From a virus, in the IMG/VR virus record IMGVR_UViG_3300018422_000008, positions 1 to 29,602 of that record: a stretch of 29,602 nucleotides of DNA. One strand, written 5' to 3'. This document shows, piece after piece, positions 14,827 through 22,040 of this stretch. The notes beneath the pieces were generated by a model. It saw nothing but the letters and a program-made list of their open reading frames with translations. It did no database searches and was not told where the DNA came from. The translations under genes and the position numbers were made by a program. How positions within the stretch are numbered: position 1 is the stretch's first letter; every line of letters begins with the position of its first letter.

Positions 14827-15551
14827 ATTGAGTAGTCGGTTGGTGGTTTGTGGTTTCGGGCGGCAGCCAGGCGTTTGAATTTTTGGCGTGCGAGGTCGGA
14901 GCGCATGTGTTCGTTGCGCACGCCAAAGGCGTCCGTGAAATCGAGGATGAAACGGTTGATGCTTTGCTTCTTCATCTCTCCGTGAATGAAGGTGGAAGGC
15001 CCGAGCAGCGACTTGAGGAAAGTGATCACTATGTCCGGACACATCAGAATGAGTTCACCGGCGAGCGCCGCCTGCACAGCCTTGTTCCGCTTGGTGCAAT
15101 TCGGACAACGCAAGGCCGCGTCATCCTTCAGGCACAAACCGAAGTGCCGCTGCGACTTCGCCCGAAACCATTGCTCGCGCCAGACCCAGCTCGCCGCGCC
15201 AAAGCGCATGAACGCGCTCTCGCTGTTGGCCTGGGCAAAACCGTCCTGACCTGGTTGCCAGCAAAATTCCAAAAGTTCCGCCAGCGTCGAATCACTTTTC
15301 TTCTCGGTGCTCTCTCCAAATAAGTGCCCCAACAAATCGAACACCTTGCGGAGCTGAAAGAGTTGGACCGCCTGGCTCACCTTGAGGCCGCGGACTTTTG
15401 GATCCAAAACGGCCGAGGACCGCGCGAACTCGCGGCGCAGCTCCTCCTGGAATGATTCTTCGGTGGGAAATTGGAACTCCGTGCGCGGATGCCAGGCATC
15501 GTGATCGTCCAGGGTTTCAATCGAGACGGCAGGGATAGGTGAAATTTCCAA
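14823..15551 (-). CDS. Hypothetical early-operon protein (242 aa)
   Basis: I do not recognise it. It is an apparently soluble protein with a mid-region 'VSQAVQLFQLRKVFDLLGHL', a Trp-rich segment 'FGAASWVWREQWFRAKSQRH' and a single 'CPNC' pair near residue 148 that could be half of a zinc site. The C-terminus is basic ('RQKFKRLAAARNHKPP'). The start appears to be TTG at 15551, with GAGG a few bases upstream; later in-frame starts cannot be excluded. Its end is coupled to the DUF3102-like gene. Confidence 0.65.
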   Translation of the reverse strand: MEISPIPAVSIETLDDHDAWHPRTEFQFPTEESFQEELRREFARSSAVLDPKVRGLKVSQAVQLFQLRKVFDLLGHLFGESTEKKSDSTLAELLEFCWQPGQDGFAQANSESAFMRFGAASWVWREQWFRAKSQRHFGLCLKDDAALRCPNCTKRNKAVQAALAGELILMCPDIVITFLKSLLGPSTFIHGEMKKQSINRFILDFTDAFGVRNEHMRSDLARQKFKRLAAARNHKPPTDYSI

Positions 15552-15604
15552 GCCTCAACTGTGGCGGGAAATTACCAGCCGGCAATTCAGGTAAAGCAGG
15601 GAAG

Positions 15605-15847
15605 CTATTTCAGCGGAGTGATGCCGCTCAGGCGATTGCGGTAGGCCCAGATGATGAGCTTCTCGCGCGAATCAATCCGCAGCTTCATAAAGATGTTGCC
15701 GAGATAATTGCGAACCGTGTGCGTGGAGAGATCGAGGCGCTCGGCGATTTGTTTGTCTCGCAACGCTTCGTTCGAGATCAAGAGACAGACCTGCAGTTCA
15801 CGCCCCGTCAAATGTTCCCGTCGAGGCGGTGGTTTGATCAAAGGCAT
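15605..15847 (-). CDS. Stand-alone LuxR-type HTH protein (80 aa)
   Basis: Nearly the whole protein is a GerE/LuxR DNA-binding domain: 'LTGRELQVCLLISNEALRDK', 'QIAERLDLSTHTVRNYLGNI' and 'FMKLRID'. There is no receiver or ligand domain. In the early operon it is a good candidate for a transcription regulator, for example of the late genes. The ATG at 15847 gives the cleanest start. A 36-nt gap separates it from the reconstructed end of the upstream gene. Confidence 0.85.
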   Translation of the reverse strand: MPLIKPPPRREHLTGRELQVCLLISNEALRDKQIAERLDLSTHTVRNYLGNIFMKLRIDSREKLIIWAYRNRLSGITPLK

Positions 15848-16241
15848 TCACACTGTAGCGGCAGTCAATGCGGATAGCGATGTTCAGCCGTCCTCGCTTG
15901 TGCTCTTGCCGAGGAAATCGACGTGCTTCGCCAGCATCCGGAGAACGATCTCCATGTTCTCTTGATGCTTTCTCAGTGAGTCGAGGAACGTCACAAACAA
16001 TCCAACCGTTCTCTGCAGCTCCTCGTTCCAGGTGCTCGAATATACGAAACTCGATCTCGTGCGACTCCAACTCGCGCCCGGTGGCTTTGCTCAACGCCCG
16101 TTGAATGGCCGCGAATGGTTTCATGATCTTCTCCCTCTCCGCCTCGATCGGGGAAAGGACCGGCGCCTTCGCGGGCGGACTCGGCTTGAACGAGCGCCGA
16201 AAAGATTCCGCCGGATCGCCAGTGTTGGGATTCTCGTTCAT
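15798..16241 (-). CDS. Hypothetical protein, C-terminal part probably frameshifted (147 aa as read)
   Basis: The first 80 or so residues look genuine ('AEREKIMKPFAAIQRALSKA', 'GRELESHEIEFRIFEHLERG'). After that this frame becomes Arg- and His-rich. The +1 frame there reads 'EELQRTVGLFVTFLDSLRKH', 'QENMEIVLRMLAKHVDFLGK' and 'STSEDG', ending TGA at 15884-15886. That ending avoids the 50-bp overlap with the LuxR-type gene. The span 15884-16241 is 119 codons plus one base. The native product may therefore be about 118 aa with a helical C-terminus. The ATG at 16241 overlaps the upstream stop (ATGA). The family is not recognised. Confidence 0.55.
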   Translation of the reverse strand: MNENPNTGDPAESFRRSFKPSPPAKAPVLSPIEAEREKIMKPFAAIQRALSKATGRELESHEIEFRIFEHLERGAAENGWIVCDVPRLTEKASREHGDRSPDAGEARRFPRQEHKRGRLNIAIRIDCRYSVNAFDQTTASTGTFDGA

Positions 16242-16609
16242 GCGGCTTTTGCAACGGTGGAAGAAAAGCCGGCCGCGGAATCACTCGCTTCGCGGTGCCT
16301 CGATTCAGGCGCTTCAACGGGGCCGCGACCGGCTAAAACCTCTCGCGAAAAATTTCCAGCGACGTGGGGAAAAATGCGGCCGTTGCGCTGCGCCTGCCTT
16401 CCGATCTCTTCCAGCGCTGATTTGAAATCGGCCTCTGGCGTCGGATCGTATTTGCCTGTTCGGACGCTAGTGCTTTCGTGCACTACCTTTCCGTTGAGCA
16501 GTGCGGAGATGAACGAGTGAGCGACGCGCCGCCGAATCATCCGGTGCGGCGTGCGGATCAGCTCCATGTGATCGCCCCATTCCTTCATGAGCGAGAGCGC
16601 CCAAAGCAC
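16238..16609 (-). CDS. Hypothetical protein with repeat-encoded C-terminus (about 123 aa)
   Basis: I do not recognise the family. The body has 'ALSLMKEWGDHMELIRTPHR' and 'MIRRRVAHSFISALLNGKVV'. The last 30 or so residues ('LAGRGPVEAPESRHREASDS' onward) come from the 80-bp palindromic repeat at 16259-16338 and match the C-terminus of the unrelated gene at 22376-22801. The start is uncertain: GTG at 16609 has AAGGGC just upstream, ATG at 16588 is possible, and ATG at 16684 would overlap the J-domain gene by 56 bp. The stop overlaps the next start (ATGA). Confidence 0.6.
   Translation of the reverse strand: MLWALSLMKEWGDHMELIRTPHRMIRRRVAHSFISALLNGKVVHESTSVRTGKYDPTPEADFKSALEEIGRQAQRNGRIFPHVAGNFSREVLAGRGPVEAPESRHREASDSAAGFSSTVAKAA
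16259..16338 (-). repeat. 80-bp palindromic repeat translated at a gene end, copy 1
   Basis: This copy is identical over 80 bp to 22397-22476. The ends pair as AGCCGGTCGCGG / CCGCGGCCGGCT. Both copies are on the same strand, in the same reading frame, and encode the same 25-residue tail starting LAGRGPVEAPES. Similarity continues beyond the core through the stop codon into the ATGA overlap and the first codons (Met-Asn-Glu) of the next gene. Confidence 0.85.
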
Positions 16610-16628
16610 TTGGCCCTTGTCCTTTTTC

Positions 16629-17147
16629 TCAGCCGCTGCGATGGCCCGCGCCGGCGTCCGGATGCGCGACGCGCGCTTTCTCACGATAGGCAGTTTTGAT
16701 TTGTTCGGCGGTCGCGGTCGGCGCCACGCCCAGAATGTCCCACCAGCTCAGGCCGCCTGTGCGGGCCTCGATCTGTTTGAAGCCGGTGAACATCGCCTCA
16801 ATCATGTGCTTCGCGCCCCAGCGTTCCATGCCACGCATCGCCTCGATGGTGAGCGCGATGGCTTGCACGTTGTGCTCGATGCGCAGCCAGCGATCGCACG
16901 GGATGGCCACGCTGCTCGCGTTGTAAGTGAAGTACGCGACCACGCCGCAATCTTTGGGATTCTCCAGGCCGAGCGTGTAGTTGCTGGAAAGCACGAGCGT
17001 CTTGCCGCCGAGCAACTGCACTTCGCGTTTCAATCCAGTGAGCGCGCTGTGCAACGTCTGCTTGAATTTCGCGCGCTCGCGCAGTTTGGCGTCCGTCCGG
17101 GGCCAGCCGGCCGGCCACTGCAACGGGAATGCGGTTGGGTCGCTCAT
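16629..17147 (-). CDS. Phage J-domain protein with truncated J domain (172 aa)
   Basis: The N-terminal 'FPLQWPAGWPRTDAKLRERA' and the middle 'CDRWLRIEHNVQAIALTIEA' with 'MRGMERWGAKHMIEAMFTGF' match a common phage/prophage protein type that ends in a DnaJ-like domain. The C-terminus has helix I/II and the HPD loop ('WWDILGVAPTATAEQIKTAY', 'REKARVAHPD') but stops 10 residues after HPD, so helices III and IV are missing. J domains stimulate DnaK ATPase through HPD, so recruitment of host DnaK is plausible, as lambda P/DnaJ do at the origin. It is coupled to the upstream gene by an ATGA overlap. Confidence 0.8.
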   Translation of the reverse strand: MSDPTAFPLQWPAGWPRTDAKLRERAKFKQTLHSALTGLKREVQLLGGKTLVLSSNYTLGLENPKDCGVVAYFTYNASSVAIPCDRWLRIEHNVQAIALTIEAMRGMERWGAKHMIEAMFTGFKQIEARTGGLSWWDILGVAPTATAEQIKTAYREKARVAHPDAGAGHRSG

Positions 17148-17335
17148 CCGACTTCAGCGACGATCGTTGGTTCAGAGATCACTTCGACTTCTTTGACCAG
17201 CTTGTAAACGCCAACCCTTACGCGCGTGTTCGTGCATTCGATGTCTTTGAGCGAGAGGACTGGTTGCAAGTGCGTGCCCTCGGTGCCTCCGGGCGCTCGA
17301 TGCACAAAAAGTTCCGCGGGCAGTTTGTCGTTCAT
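17144..17335 (-). CDS. Small hypothetical protein (63 aa)
   Basis: This is a short protein in the coupled early operon. Its start (ATG 17335) overlaps the upstream stop and its stop overlaps the J-domain gene start, both as ATGA. The sequence has 'LPAELFVHRAPGGTEG' and a beta-like C-terminus ('RVRVGVYKLVKEVEVISEPT'). The family is not recognised. The coupling on both sides is the main support. Confidence 0.65.
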   Translation of the reverse strand: MNDKLPAELFVHRAPGGTEGTHLQPVLSLKDIECTNTRVRVGVYKLVKEVEVISEPTIVAEVG

Positions 17336-17547
17336 AGCGATCTGATGCCCAAATGCTTCGCGACTTCCTTAAGGATTTCGACCTGCCGAACGGAGCAGTC
17401 CTCCGTGGGGTCTTGGACCAGGTCCATGAAAAACGTCATGATGCGTTGCTTGCCGCGCGTGCTTAGCGGATCGAGCGTCTTCACGATCTTCATCGCGGCC
17501 TCGCCGATCGCGAGAGCACTTTTGGTTTCTTCGGTGTAGCTGGCCAT
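17332..17547 (-). CDS. Small helical hypothetical protein (71 aa)
   Basis: The product starts 'MASYTEETKSALAIGEAAMK' and continues with a helical 'STRGKQRIMTFFMDLVQD' and 'SVRQVEILKEVAKHLG'. The ATG at 17547 has GGAG eight bases upstream. The open frame extends further 5' to 17739 but that part reads through the upstream zinc gene's end. The stop overlaps the next start. The 107-nt gap upstream (17548-17654) holds no other coding-like frame. The function is unknown. Confidence 0.65.
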   Translation of the reverse strand: MASYTEETKSALAIGEAAMKIVKTLDPLSTRGKQRIMTFFMDLVQDPTEDCSVRQVEILKEVAKHLGIRSL

Positions 17548-17654
17548 CGCAGTTCTCCAAGGTTTATTTTTCAAGACCGCGCAGCCGTTTTCGCTAAACC
17601 GGCCGCGCGGTGGAGTGAGCTTCACAATCCGCAAACGCGGCGCGTCGCCCGAAA

Positions 17655-18023
17655 TTATTTGTGAAACGCATGGCAGTTGCCGCAGTAGCGCTGTTCTACG
17701 TCGTTCGAATTGTAGCTCGTCAGGCCGCAGCGCCGGCACATGATCGATTTCCTGTCAGCGCTGATGGCGAAGGTCGCCAGCGCACCAAGCGTCATCGTTT
17801 CTCCGCAACACTTCGGCCAGCCCGTGCGCAGGCATTCGACCGGGTCCACGTCCTTGCGTGCGCCGCACGTCTCGCAGGTGCAAAACTTGTCGAGCCGCGC
17901 GGCCATGCTGGCATACATCTCGTCCACGGCCAGGAACGGCGAGCAGTTGCACGGCTTGATGCCATCGGGATTGATGTCATTCACGTCGCAGTCGGGACGG
18001 TGTAAGGCCGTGAACGTCTTCAT
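17655..18023 (-). CDS. Zinc-ribbon protein with two Cys-rich modules (122 aa)
   Basis: There are two metal-binding modules. The first has 'CTCETCGARKDVDPVECLRT' with 'CC' further on. The second is a classic ribbon, 'IMCRRCGLTSYNSNDVEQRY' followed by 'CGNCHAFHK', of a type common in phage and environmental bacterial proteins. An N-terminal 'HRPDCDVNDINPDGIKPCNC' adds more Cys residues. It may bind nucleic acid or another early protein; no catalytic motif is visible. The ATG at 18023 overlaps the upstream stop (ATGA). Confidence 0.75.
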   Translation of the reverse strand: MKTFTALHRPDCDVNDINPDGIKPCNCSPFLAVDEMYASMAARLDKFCTCETCGARKDVDPVECLRTGWPKCCGETMTLGALATFAISADRKSIMCRRCGLTSYNSNDVEQRYCGNCHAFHK

Positions 18024-18274
18024 CGTTTCCCTTTCTCCAGTCGCTCGATGCGTTCGGTGATGATGTGCTGCTTGTCCTCACTTACCGCCACCGTATGCCC
18101 GCCGGTCTTGCGCAATTGCTCGTGACCGAACTTCTCGAACCAGGCGTTGAACTTTTGGCTGAAGAGCAAGGCGTGATCGTCTTCCTTTTTCGTGGAGTGT
18201 TTGCGTTCCACTTTGTTGAACACCGAAAGCGTGCCATCCGGATGCTCCTGAAACGTGGTCGAGAAAATGATCAT
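18020..18274 (-). CDS. Small hypothetical protein (84 aa)
   Basis: The product begins 'MIIFSTTFQEHPDGTLSVFN' and has a charged helical C-terminus ('DKQHIITERIERLEKGKR'). The ATG at 18274 overlaps the stop of the initiator gene, and its own stop overlaps the zinc-ribbon gene, both as ATGA. An upstream extension of the frame reads as Arg/Ser-rich noise. The family is not recognised. Confidence 0.65.
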   Translation of the reverse strand: MIIFSTTFQEHPDGTLSVFNKVERKHSTKKEDDHALLFSQKFNAWFEKFGHEQLRKTGGHTVAVSEDKQHIITERIERLEKGKR

Positions 18275-19704
18275 CGGATCGTCCGCAGGTTTCGCACGTG
18301 AGGCACGCGCCCGGTGTCTTCCAGTTTTCGCAGCAGCACTCCCAACGGCCGCTTCACGGGGCTGCGCCCCGGATGCTCGCAAAGTTCGATGTAGGCTTCG
18401 ACTTCGTTGAGCTTCTCGTGGACCAGGTTCGGCCATTGCTCGGCCACGGCTTTCCAGCCGATGAAGTTTTTGCAGGGTCCGGCGAAATGGTCCCACTCGT
18501 AGGGCGACAGCCGGGCCATCCGTTCCATCACGCTCGCGGCCAGCTCAGCTTTAGCTAGCTTCTGTACTTCTGTACGATCAGAGCTAGCTATAGCTCCGGC
18601 GCGCGCGCGCGTATCATGTGACGGAGTTCCAAACTTTGGAACTCCGTGCATTTCATCCCCGGAAACATTGGCGTTTTTAATCGGTGTTCCAAAGTTTGGA
18701 ACTCCGTCGTTTTGGGGGTTTGATGAAGTTCCAAACTTTGGAACTTCGTCGATTTTAGCTTTGGTTCCAAACTTTGGAACTCCGTCAGTTTCGGGGTTTG
18801 ATGAAGTTCCAAACTTTGGAACTCCGTCCGCGGCTGGTGTTTTTGATGGAGTTCCAAACTTTGGAACTCCGTGTTTTTCCCCGACTCGGGCCATGTGCTC
18901 CTCGATGCTTTCACCAGGGAGCCACGGTGTCACCGTGGCATTGTCGGGCGCATGGGGTGAAGACCCCGTTGTAGGGGCAGCCAACCCAGCGGCAGACTCC
19001 GCCCCGGTTTCCCGAGACGGAGCAGCCGCGGATTGGCTGGTGGAGCTTTCGGCATCAGGCCGCATCGGCCCGGGACCACTCAACGGCGACGGTATGCGCG
19101 CGCAAGCCGCGCCGCCGCGCTCCATGTGTTCGGCAGCCGCCAGCACAACAGCACTGCCCACCGAAAAATTAAAAGTTCCTCGAAACGAATCAAGCAGGGC
19201 CTCCAGAAGCCCATACTTTTTGGAGAACAATTCGTACTGCGCCGCGTCGGGCGCTCGCTCCGGGTCCAGTTCGAGCAACAGGCTGATTAGCTGTTTTTCC
19301 TCCTCGGCGGAAGTCTCAAATTCCGGCAGCAGTGGTACCATTGCATAAGGCGGCGGGAGCACCGTGAGCCGCAGCGAGAAATGCGGGTCCGGCGCCAGTA
19401 CGCCATCGCGCGCGCGCGTTTCGATTCTCAGCACGCCGCACGTCTCCAGGTGCGTGAGGCAGTCGGAGAGATTGCCCTTCGTCATTTTGGCGAGCCGGCA
19501 GATCACTTCGCGGTTCGGGAAAAGAAACGTGTGCCGGCCCGCGTCCACCGTCACCGGCAGGATCGCGAGCCTCAGCAGCCGCGCCTCGGTGTAGGTGAAC
19601 TGGCGCGTCCACAATTCGGCGCGGACAGCCGCGGCGAGCTGAGCCATCGGATTCCCCGCGCTCTCTGAGCGCGGCGTTGGTTCGACCGTCAAATGTGCGC
19701 TCAT
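18271..19704 (-). CDS. Replication initiator-like protein containing six origin-like iterons (477 aa)
   Basis: The N-terminal part (about residues 15-125) looks like a winged-helix/HTH domain of phage replication initiators ('QFTYTEARLLRLAILPVTVD', 'NREVICRLAKMTKGNLSDCL', 'THLETCGVLRIETRARDG'). A middle linker rich in Ser, Ala and Pro contains six copies of VPKFGT or VPNFGT, produced by DNA palindromes at 18623-18870. The C-terminal 100 residues ('LSPYEWDHFAGPCKNFIGWK') probably contact a helicase loader or helicase. Lambda O has the same plan: N-terminal origin binding, iterons in mid-gene, C-terminal partner binding. The ATG at 19704 overlaps the upstream stop (TGATG). The DnaA-like and J-domain proteins in the same operon fit a replication module. 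Confidence 0.75.
   Translation of the reverse strand: MSAHLTVEPTPRSESAGNPMAQLAAAVRAELWTRQFTYTEARLLRLAILPVTVDAGRHTFLFPNREVICRLAKMTKGNLSDCLTHLETCGVLRIETRARDGVLAPDPHFSLRLTVLPPPYAMVPLLPEFETSAEEEKQLISLLLELDPERAPDAAQYELFSKKYGLLEALLDSFRGTFNFSVGSAVVLAAAEHMERGGAACARIPSPLSGPGPMRPDAESSTSQSAAAPSRETGAESAAGLAAPTTGSSPHAPDNATVTPWLPGESIEEHMARVGEKHGVPKFGTPSKTPAADGVPKFGTSSNPETDGVPKFGTKAKIDEVPKFGTSSNPQNDGVPNFGTPIKNANVSGDEMHGVPKFGTPSHDTRARAGAIASSDRTEVQKLAKAELAASVMERMARLSPYEWDHFAGPCKNFIGWKAVAEQWPNLVHEKLNEVEAYIELCEHPGRSPVKRPLGVLLRKLEDTGRVPHVRNLRTIR
18623..18870. repeat. Six palindromic iterons, probable phage replication origin
   Basis: There are six 23-bp sites with core AGTTCCAAACTTTGGAACT, a near-perfect palindrome. 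They start at 18623, 18683, 18725, 18761, 18803 and 18848. The spacings (60, 42, 36, 42, 45) are all multiples of three, so the host gene stays in frame. Copy 2 has the central base reversed (AAAGTTT) and copies 3 and 5 vary at the outer arms. A less GC-rich stretch with AGCTAGCTATAGCT lies next to the array at about 18580-18595 and could unwind. Clustered palindromic sites inside an initiator gene are the hallmark of lambda-type origins. Confidence 0.8.
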
Positions 19705-20075
19705 CAAGTCGTGTTCATAGCTGAGTCGTTACTGAGGCCGTGGCCGTCTCCGCGTGGGCGGGAACGTTCAGAGGAACTCACGGCGCTGGAAAATTCCCGG
19801 GCTATCTCGCGTAGGTGCGGATCACTTCCGAAAAGCATTTTGTTGATCAGCTTCCTTTTCGCTCGCTGCTCGATCAGGAGAATCGCCCCGTCCGTGCAAC
19901 CGGCCCAGTAGGCAATCTCGTCGCGCGTGTAACTGATGTGCGGATAGCGAATGGAGTGTAGCAGTGCGATGCCAAGATCGATCCGGAGTGATTTCTCCAG
20001 TCCAGGCCGCACGCTCGCGTCCTGTTGCTCCTGACGCATCCGCTGCCGGCGATAAGGTGAGATTGTCGTGCTCAT
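19704..20075 (-). CDS. HTH-like early regulator or replication accessory (123 aa)
   Basis: A helical core reads 'LRIDLGIALLHSIRYPHISY', 'TRDEIAYWAGCTDGAILLIE' and 'QRAKRKLINKML', reminiscent of sigma-region-like HTH domains in which 'T..EIA...G.....I..IE..A..KL' forms the recognition helix. DNA binding is therefore likely; the target is unknown. It lies directly before the initiator gene. The ATG at 20075 overlaps the upstream stop (ATGA). Confidence 0.65.
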   Translation of the reverse strand: MSTTISPYRRQRMRQEQQDASVRPGLEKSLRIDLGIALLHSIRYPHISYTRDEIAYWAGCTDGAILLIEQRAKRKLINKMLFGSDPHLREIAREFSSAVSSSERSRPRGDGHGLSNDSAMNTT

Positions 20076-20671
20076 GCGGTTTCGTAGGGCTGCCAAATGG
20101 TGCGCAGGAATTCCATCTCGCGATCCTGCGGCCTCACGTACGGCAATTGCAGCGCAGTATAAAAATCCGCCTCAAATTTTAACGGGACCGGCTCCCCGTG
20201 CAGCATCAGCCCTTCGTACGGGTTCCAATGCCCTTTCAACTCCTCGGCGCGCTGGCAGGCCCACACGTTGTGCTGAACCGATCCAGTCCGGCAAAGCGTG
20301 CGCGCATCGAGTTGCACGCCCTTGCTCGTGACGAGTAAAAGATTCTGCGCGTCCGGTTTCGGCTCCGGACCCGGCGCCCCTTTTTTTCCGAGCCACTTCG
20401 GCCGCACCGGGTCCGTGTTCAGGCTCACGTATTGAATCAGGAATTCACGCAGTAGGTTCGCGTGCTCTGTATGCGCGTCGAACATTTCCCCGAGCGCTCT
20501 TCGTTTCTCGTACTTCGGCACGCAGACCACATCGATGTCACCGCACATCGGCTGCTCGCGCCGGATGCTGCCGACCGTGAGAATATTTTCGCAATAAGGA
20601 GCGAGCCAGGCGCATACCTGGTCCGCGCGCGAGCGCGCCGTCCGCAAGTCCATTGGTTGCGCCTGGCTCAC
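20072..20671 (-). CDS. Polymerase X-like nucleotidyltransferase (199 aa)
   Basis: The catalytic motif of the Pol-beta/X superfamily is present: 'ILTVGSIRREQPMCGDIDVV' followed by 'CVP', with GS and DxD in the expected spacing, and a later 'VQLDARTL' strand that may supply the third Asp. 'HNVWACQRAEELKGHWNPYE' and 'GLMLHGEPV' follow, as in phage nucleotidyltransferases of this type. The helix-hairpin-helix and finger domains of full Pol X are absent, so a DNA polymerase role is uncertain. The start is the GTG at 20671, overlapping the upstream stop (GTGA). Confidence 0.75.
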   Translation of the reverse strand: MSQAQPMDLRTARSRADQVCAWLAPYCENILTVGSIRREQPMCGDIDVVCVPKYEKRRALGEMFDAHTEHANLLREFLIQYVSLNTDPVRPKWLGKKGAPGPEPKPDAQNLLLVTSKGVQLDARTLCRTGSVQHNVWACQRAEELKGHWNPYEGLMLHGEPVPLKFEADFYTALQLPYVRPQDREMEFLRTIWQPYETA

Positions 20672-21114
20672 GCCGCCTTCCTTTCCGTCGCAACCGCGCT
20701 CAAGCCCCATGAAACCGAACTGGGCGAATAACCGAACTGCCGCGCGATCGCGGTCTGGTTCAGGCGCAACTCAACGTTCGCGCGCAGCCACACTTCCTCG
20801 CGCGCCGCGACCAGCGTGCGAAAGCGGCGCCGCGAAAGAATGGCCTGCACCGGAATGCCCCGCGCCACCGCGACCTCCAGGCAAATCCGCATCAGGCGCG
20901 AATCAGTAATCTCACAACCCGCCTGCGCCCCGGCGATTTGCAGCCAGGCGCGGCGGTGATAGGAGCGGTTACTGTGGGCGGCGTGATATTCCCTGGTGAG
21001 CGAAGGAGCGATCGGGCGCGGAGCCGGCGCGGGCAGCCAGTCCGAGGTCAGCAGCCGGACCTGATCCGGCGTCAGGGCAAACCGTTGCAGGGTGAGTTGC
21101 TCGAACGCGCTCAT
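20668..21114 (-). CDS. DnaA domain IV-like DNA-binding protein (148 aa)
   Basis: The C-terminal 65 residues match the DnaA DNA-binding domain layout: 'ILSRRRFRTLVAAREEVWLR', then 'LRLNQTAIARQFGYSPSSVS' and 'WGL', corresponding to the basic loop, long helix and HTH that bind DnaA boxes. There is no AAA+ ATPase domain. The protein could target host origin boxes or the phage origin. The N-terminus has 'HAAHSNRSYHRRAWLQIAGA'. The ATG at 21114 overlaps the upstream stop (ATGA). Confidence 0.65.
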   Translation of the reverse strand: MSAFEQLTLQRFALTPDQVRLLTSDWLPAPAPRPIAPSLTREYHAAHSNRSYHRRAWLQIAGAQAGCEITDSRLMRICLEVAVARGIPVQAILSRRRFRTLVAAREEVWLRANVELRLNQTAIARQFGYSPSSVSWGLSAVATERKAA

Positions 21115-21521
21115 GGGAGAATGATGCTGTGCGCCGCGGGCGCGCACGCGCTGCAAAGATTTTCTTCAACCCAATGACAGCCACCGGGGCAGGCCATCTC
21201 GTTCGTGCAGCCGCACACGCGGCAACGCGAGCCTCGGACAATAGGCACGTCGTATTCCTCGCTCCAGCCGAGTTCCAGGAACTCGGCAATCTCCGGCGCC
21301 TGCTCGCCGATGCTCTCCTGCGCATCGCGCGCGAAACCTTCCACCGTCTCGCGAGCGCCGCCGTTAAAGTCGGGATGCCGGCAGGCGAGCTGCAGCGCGC
21401 TGATGATTTGCATGGCCGTCCCCAGATCGAGTTGCAGAACTACGGGCGTGGCCCCGAGCCGTTCCGCGGCCAACAGCGCCCGCTGCATAAGCTCTTGAGG
21501 GTTTGTCTCTAGCGCGCTCAT
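21111..21521 (-). CDS. Zinc-finger protein (136 aa)
   Basis: The N-terminal 90 residues are helical ('LGTAMQIISALQLACRHPDF', 'AREVEGFARD'-like). The C-terminus holds a metal site widely found in phage proteins: 'CRVCGCTNEMACPGGCHWVE' then 'ENLCSAC'. The six Cys can bind one or two zinc ions. A DNA or protein adaptor role in replication is plausible; no catalytic residues are seen. The ATG at 21521 overlaps the upstream stop (ATGA). Confidence 0.75.
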   Translation of the reverse strand: MSALETNPQELMQRALLAAERLGATPVVLQLDLGTAMQIISALQLACRHPDFNGGARETVEGFARDAQESIGEQAPEIAEFLELGWSEEYDVPIVRGSRCRVCGCTNEMACPGGCHWVEENLCSACAPAAHSIILP

Positions 21522-21706
21522 AAAGTGGGTGGGGTGAGACTCCGTCGAACCCTCAACAACGCCGTCACGACGGGCCGATCGAGGTCATCTGTCATCGCCT
21601 TGCCTTGACCATTAGGGACGCGGCCTGATAGGGTATCAGGCGTCGAGGACATCTTATGTCTTGGCCGTCGGGGTAGTAGCCGGCGGCCTCTTTTTTTAGT
21701 GCTCAT
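21518..21706 (-). CDS. Small basic hypothetical protein (62 aa)
   Basis: The ATG at 21706 lies within the end of the upstream zinc gene (11-nt overlap), and the stop overlaps the next start (ATGA). The product is very basic at the N-terminus ('MSTKKRGRRLLPRRPRHKMS') and has no recognised fold. Its coding character is weaker than that of its neighbours. The tight packing on both sides is the main support. Confidence 0.45.
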   Translation of the reverse strand: MSTKKRGRRLLPRRPRHKMSSTPDTLSGRVPNGQGKAMTDDLDRPVVTALLRVRRSLTPPTL

Positions 21707-22040
21707 CCGGCATCCTCCCTCGTTTGCGAATCAGCGCGGCGGCGCGTTCGAGTAACCGTTTGGTGGGTGTGGGTAACGTCGCAAAGACTTCATCGCGCAA
21801 CGGCTTGAGCACGAGAATGTCGGAGAACTGCAGCATCGCTCCGCATTTTGCGCACAGCGAAAGATCGTGAGGTTCCGGCGTGGGGCGCTGTTCCAAACCA
21901 GTCGCGCAATCCATTGCATAACCGCACGCTGGGCACCGTGATGTTGGCAGCGGACCAGTGTCCCGCGAAGCCGCGAAGAAAACCGAAGCGCTCCGGCCTT
22001 CGCTCCCTTCGTCCCCTTCGCGGGAAAAATTCTTACTCAC
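21696..22040 (-). CDS. Zinc-ribbon protein, stand-alone (114 aa)
   Basis: The core reads 'SRCPACGYAMDCATGLEQRP' then 'PHDLSLCAKCGAMLQFSDIL' and 'VLKPLRDEVFATLP', a familiar phage zinc protein in which two CxxC pairs flank a 'PxPxDLS' segment. The frame is open further 5' to 22379, but the GTG at 22040 has GGAG at a good distance and overlaps the stop of the small membrane protein gene (GTGA). I therefore treat it as its own gene. It may bind nucleic acid or partner proteins. Confidence 0.7.
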   Translation of the reverse strand: MSKNFSREGDEGSEGRSASVFFAASRDTGPLPTSRCPACGYAMDCATGLEQRPTPEPHDLSLCAKCGAMLQFSDILVLKPLRDEVFATLPTPTKRLLERAAALIRKRGRMPDEH

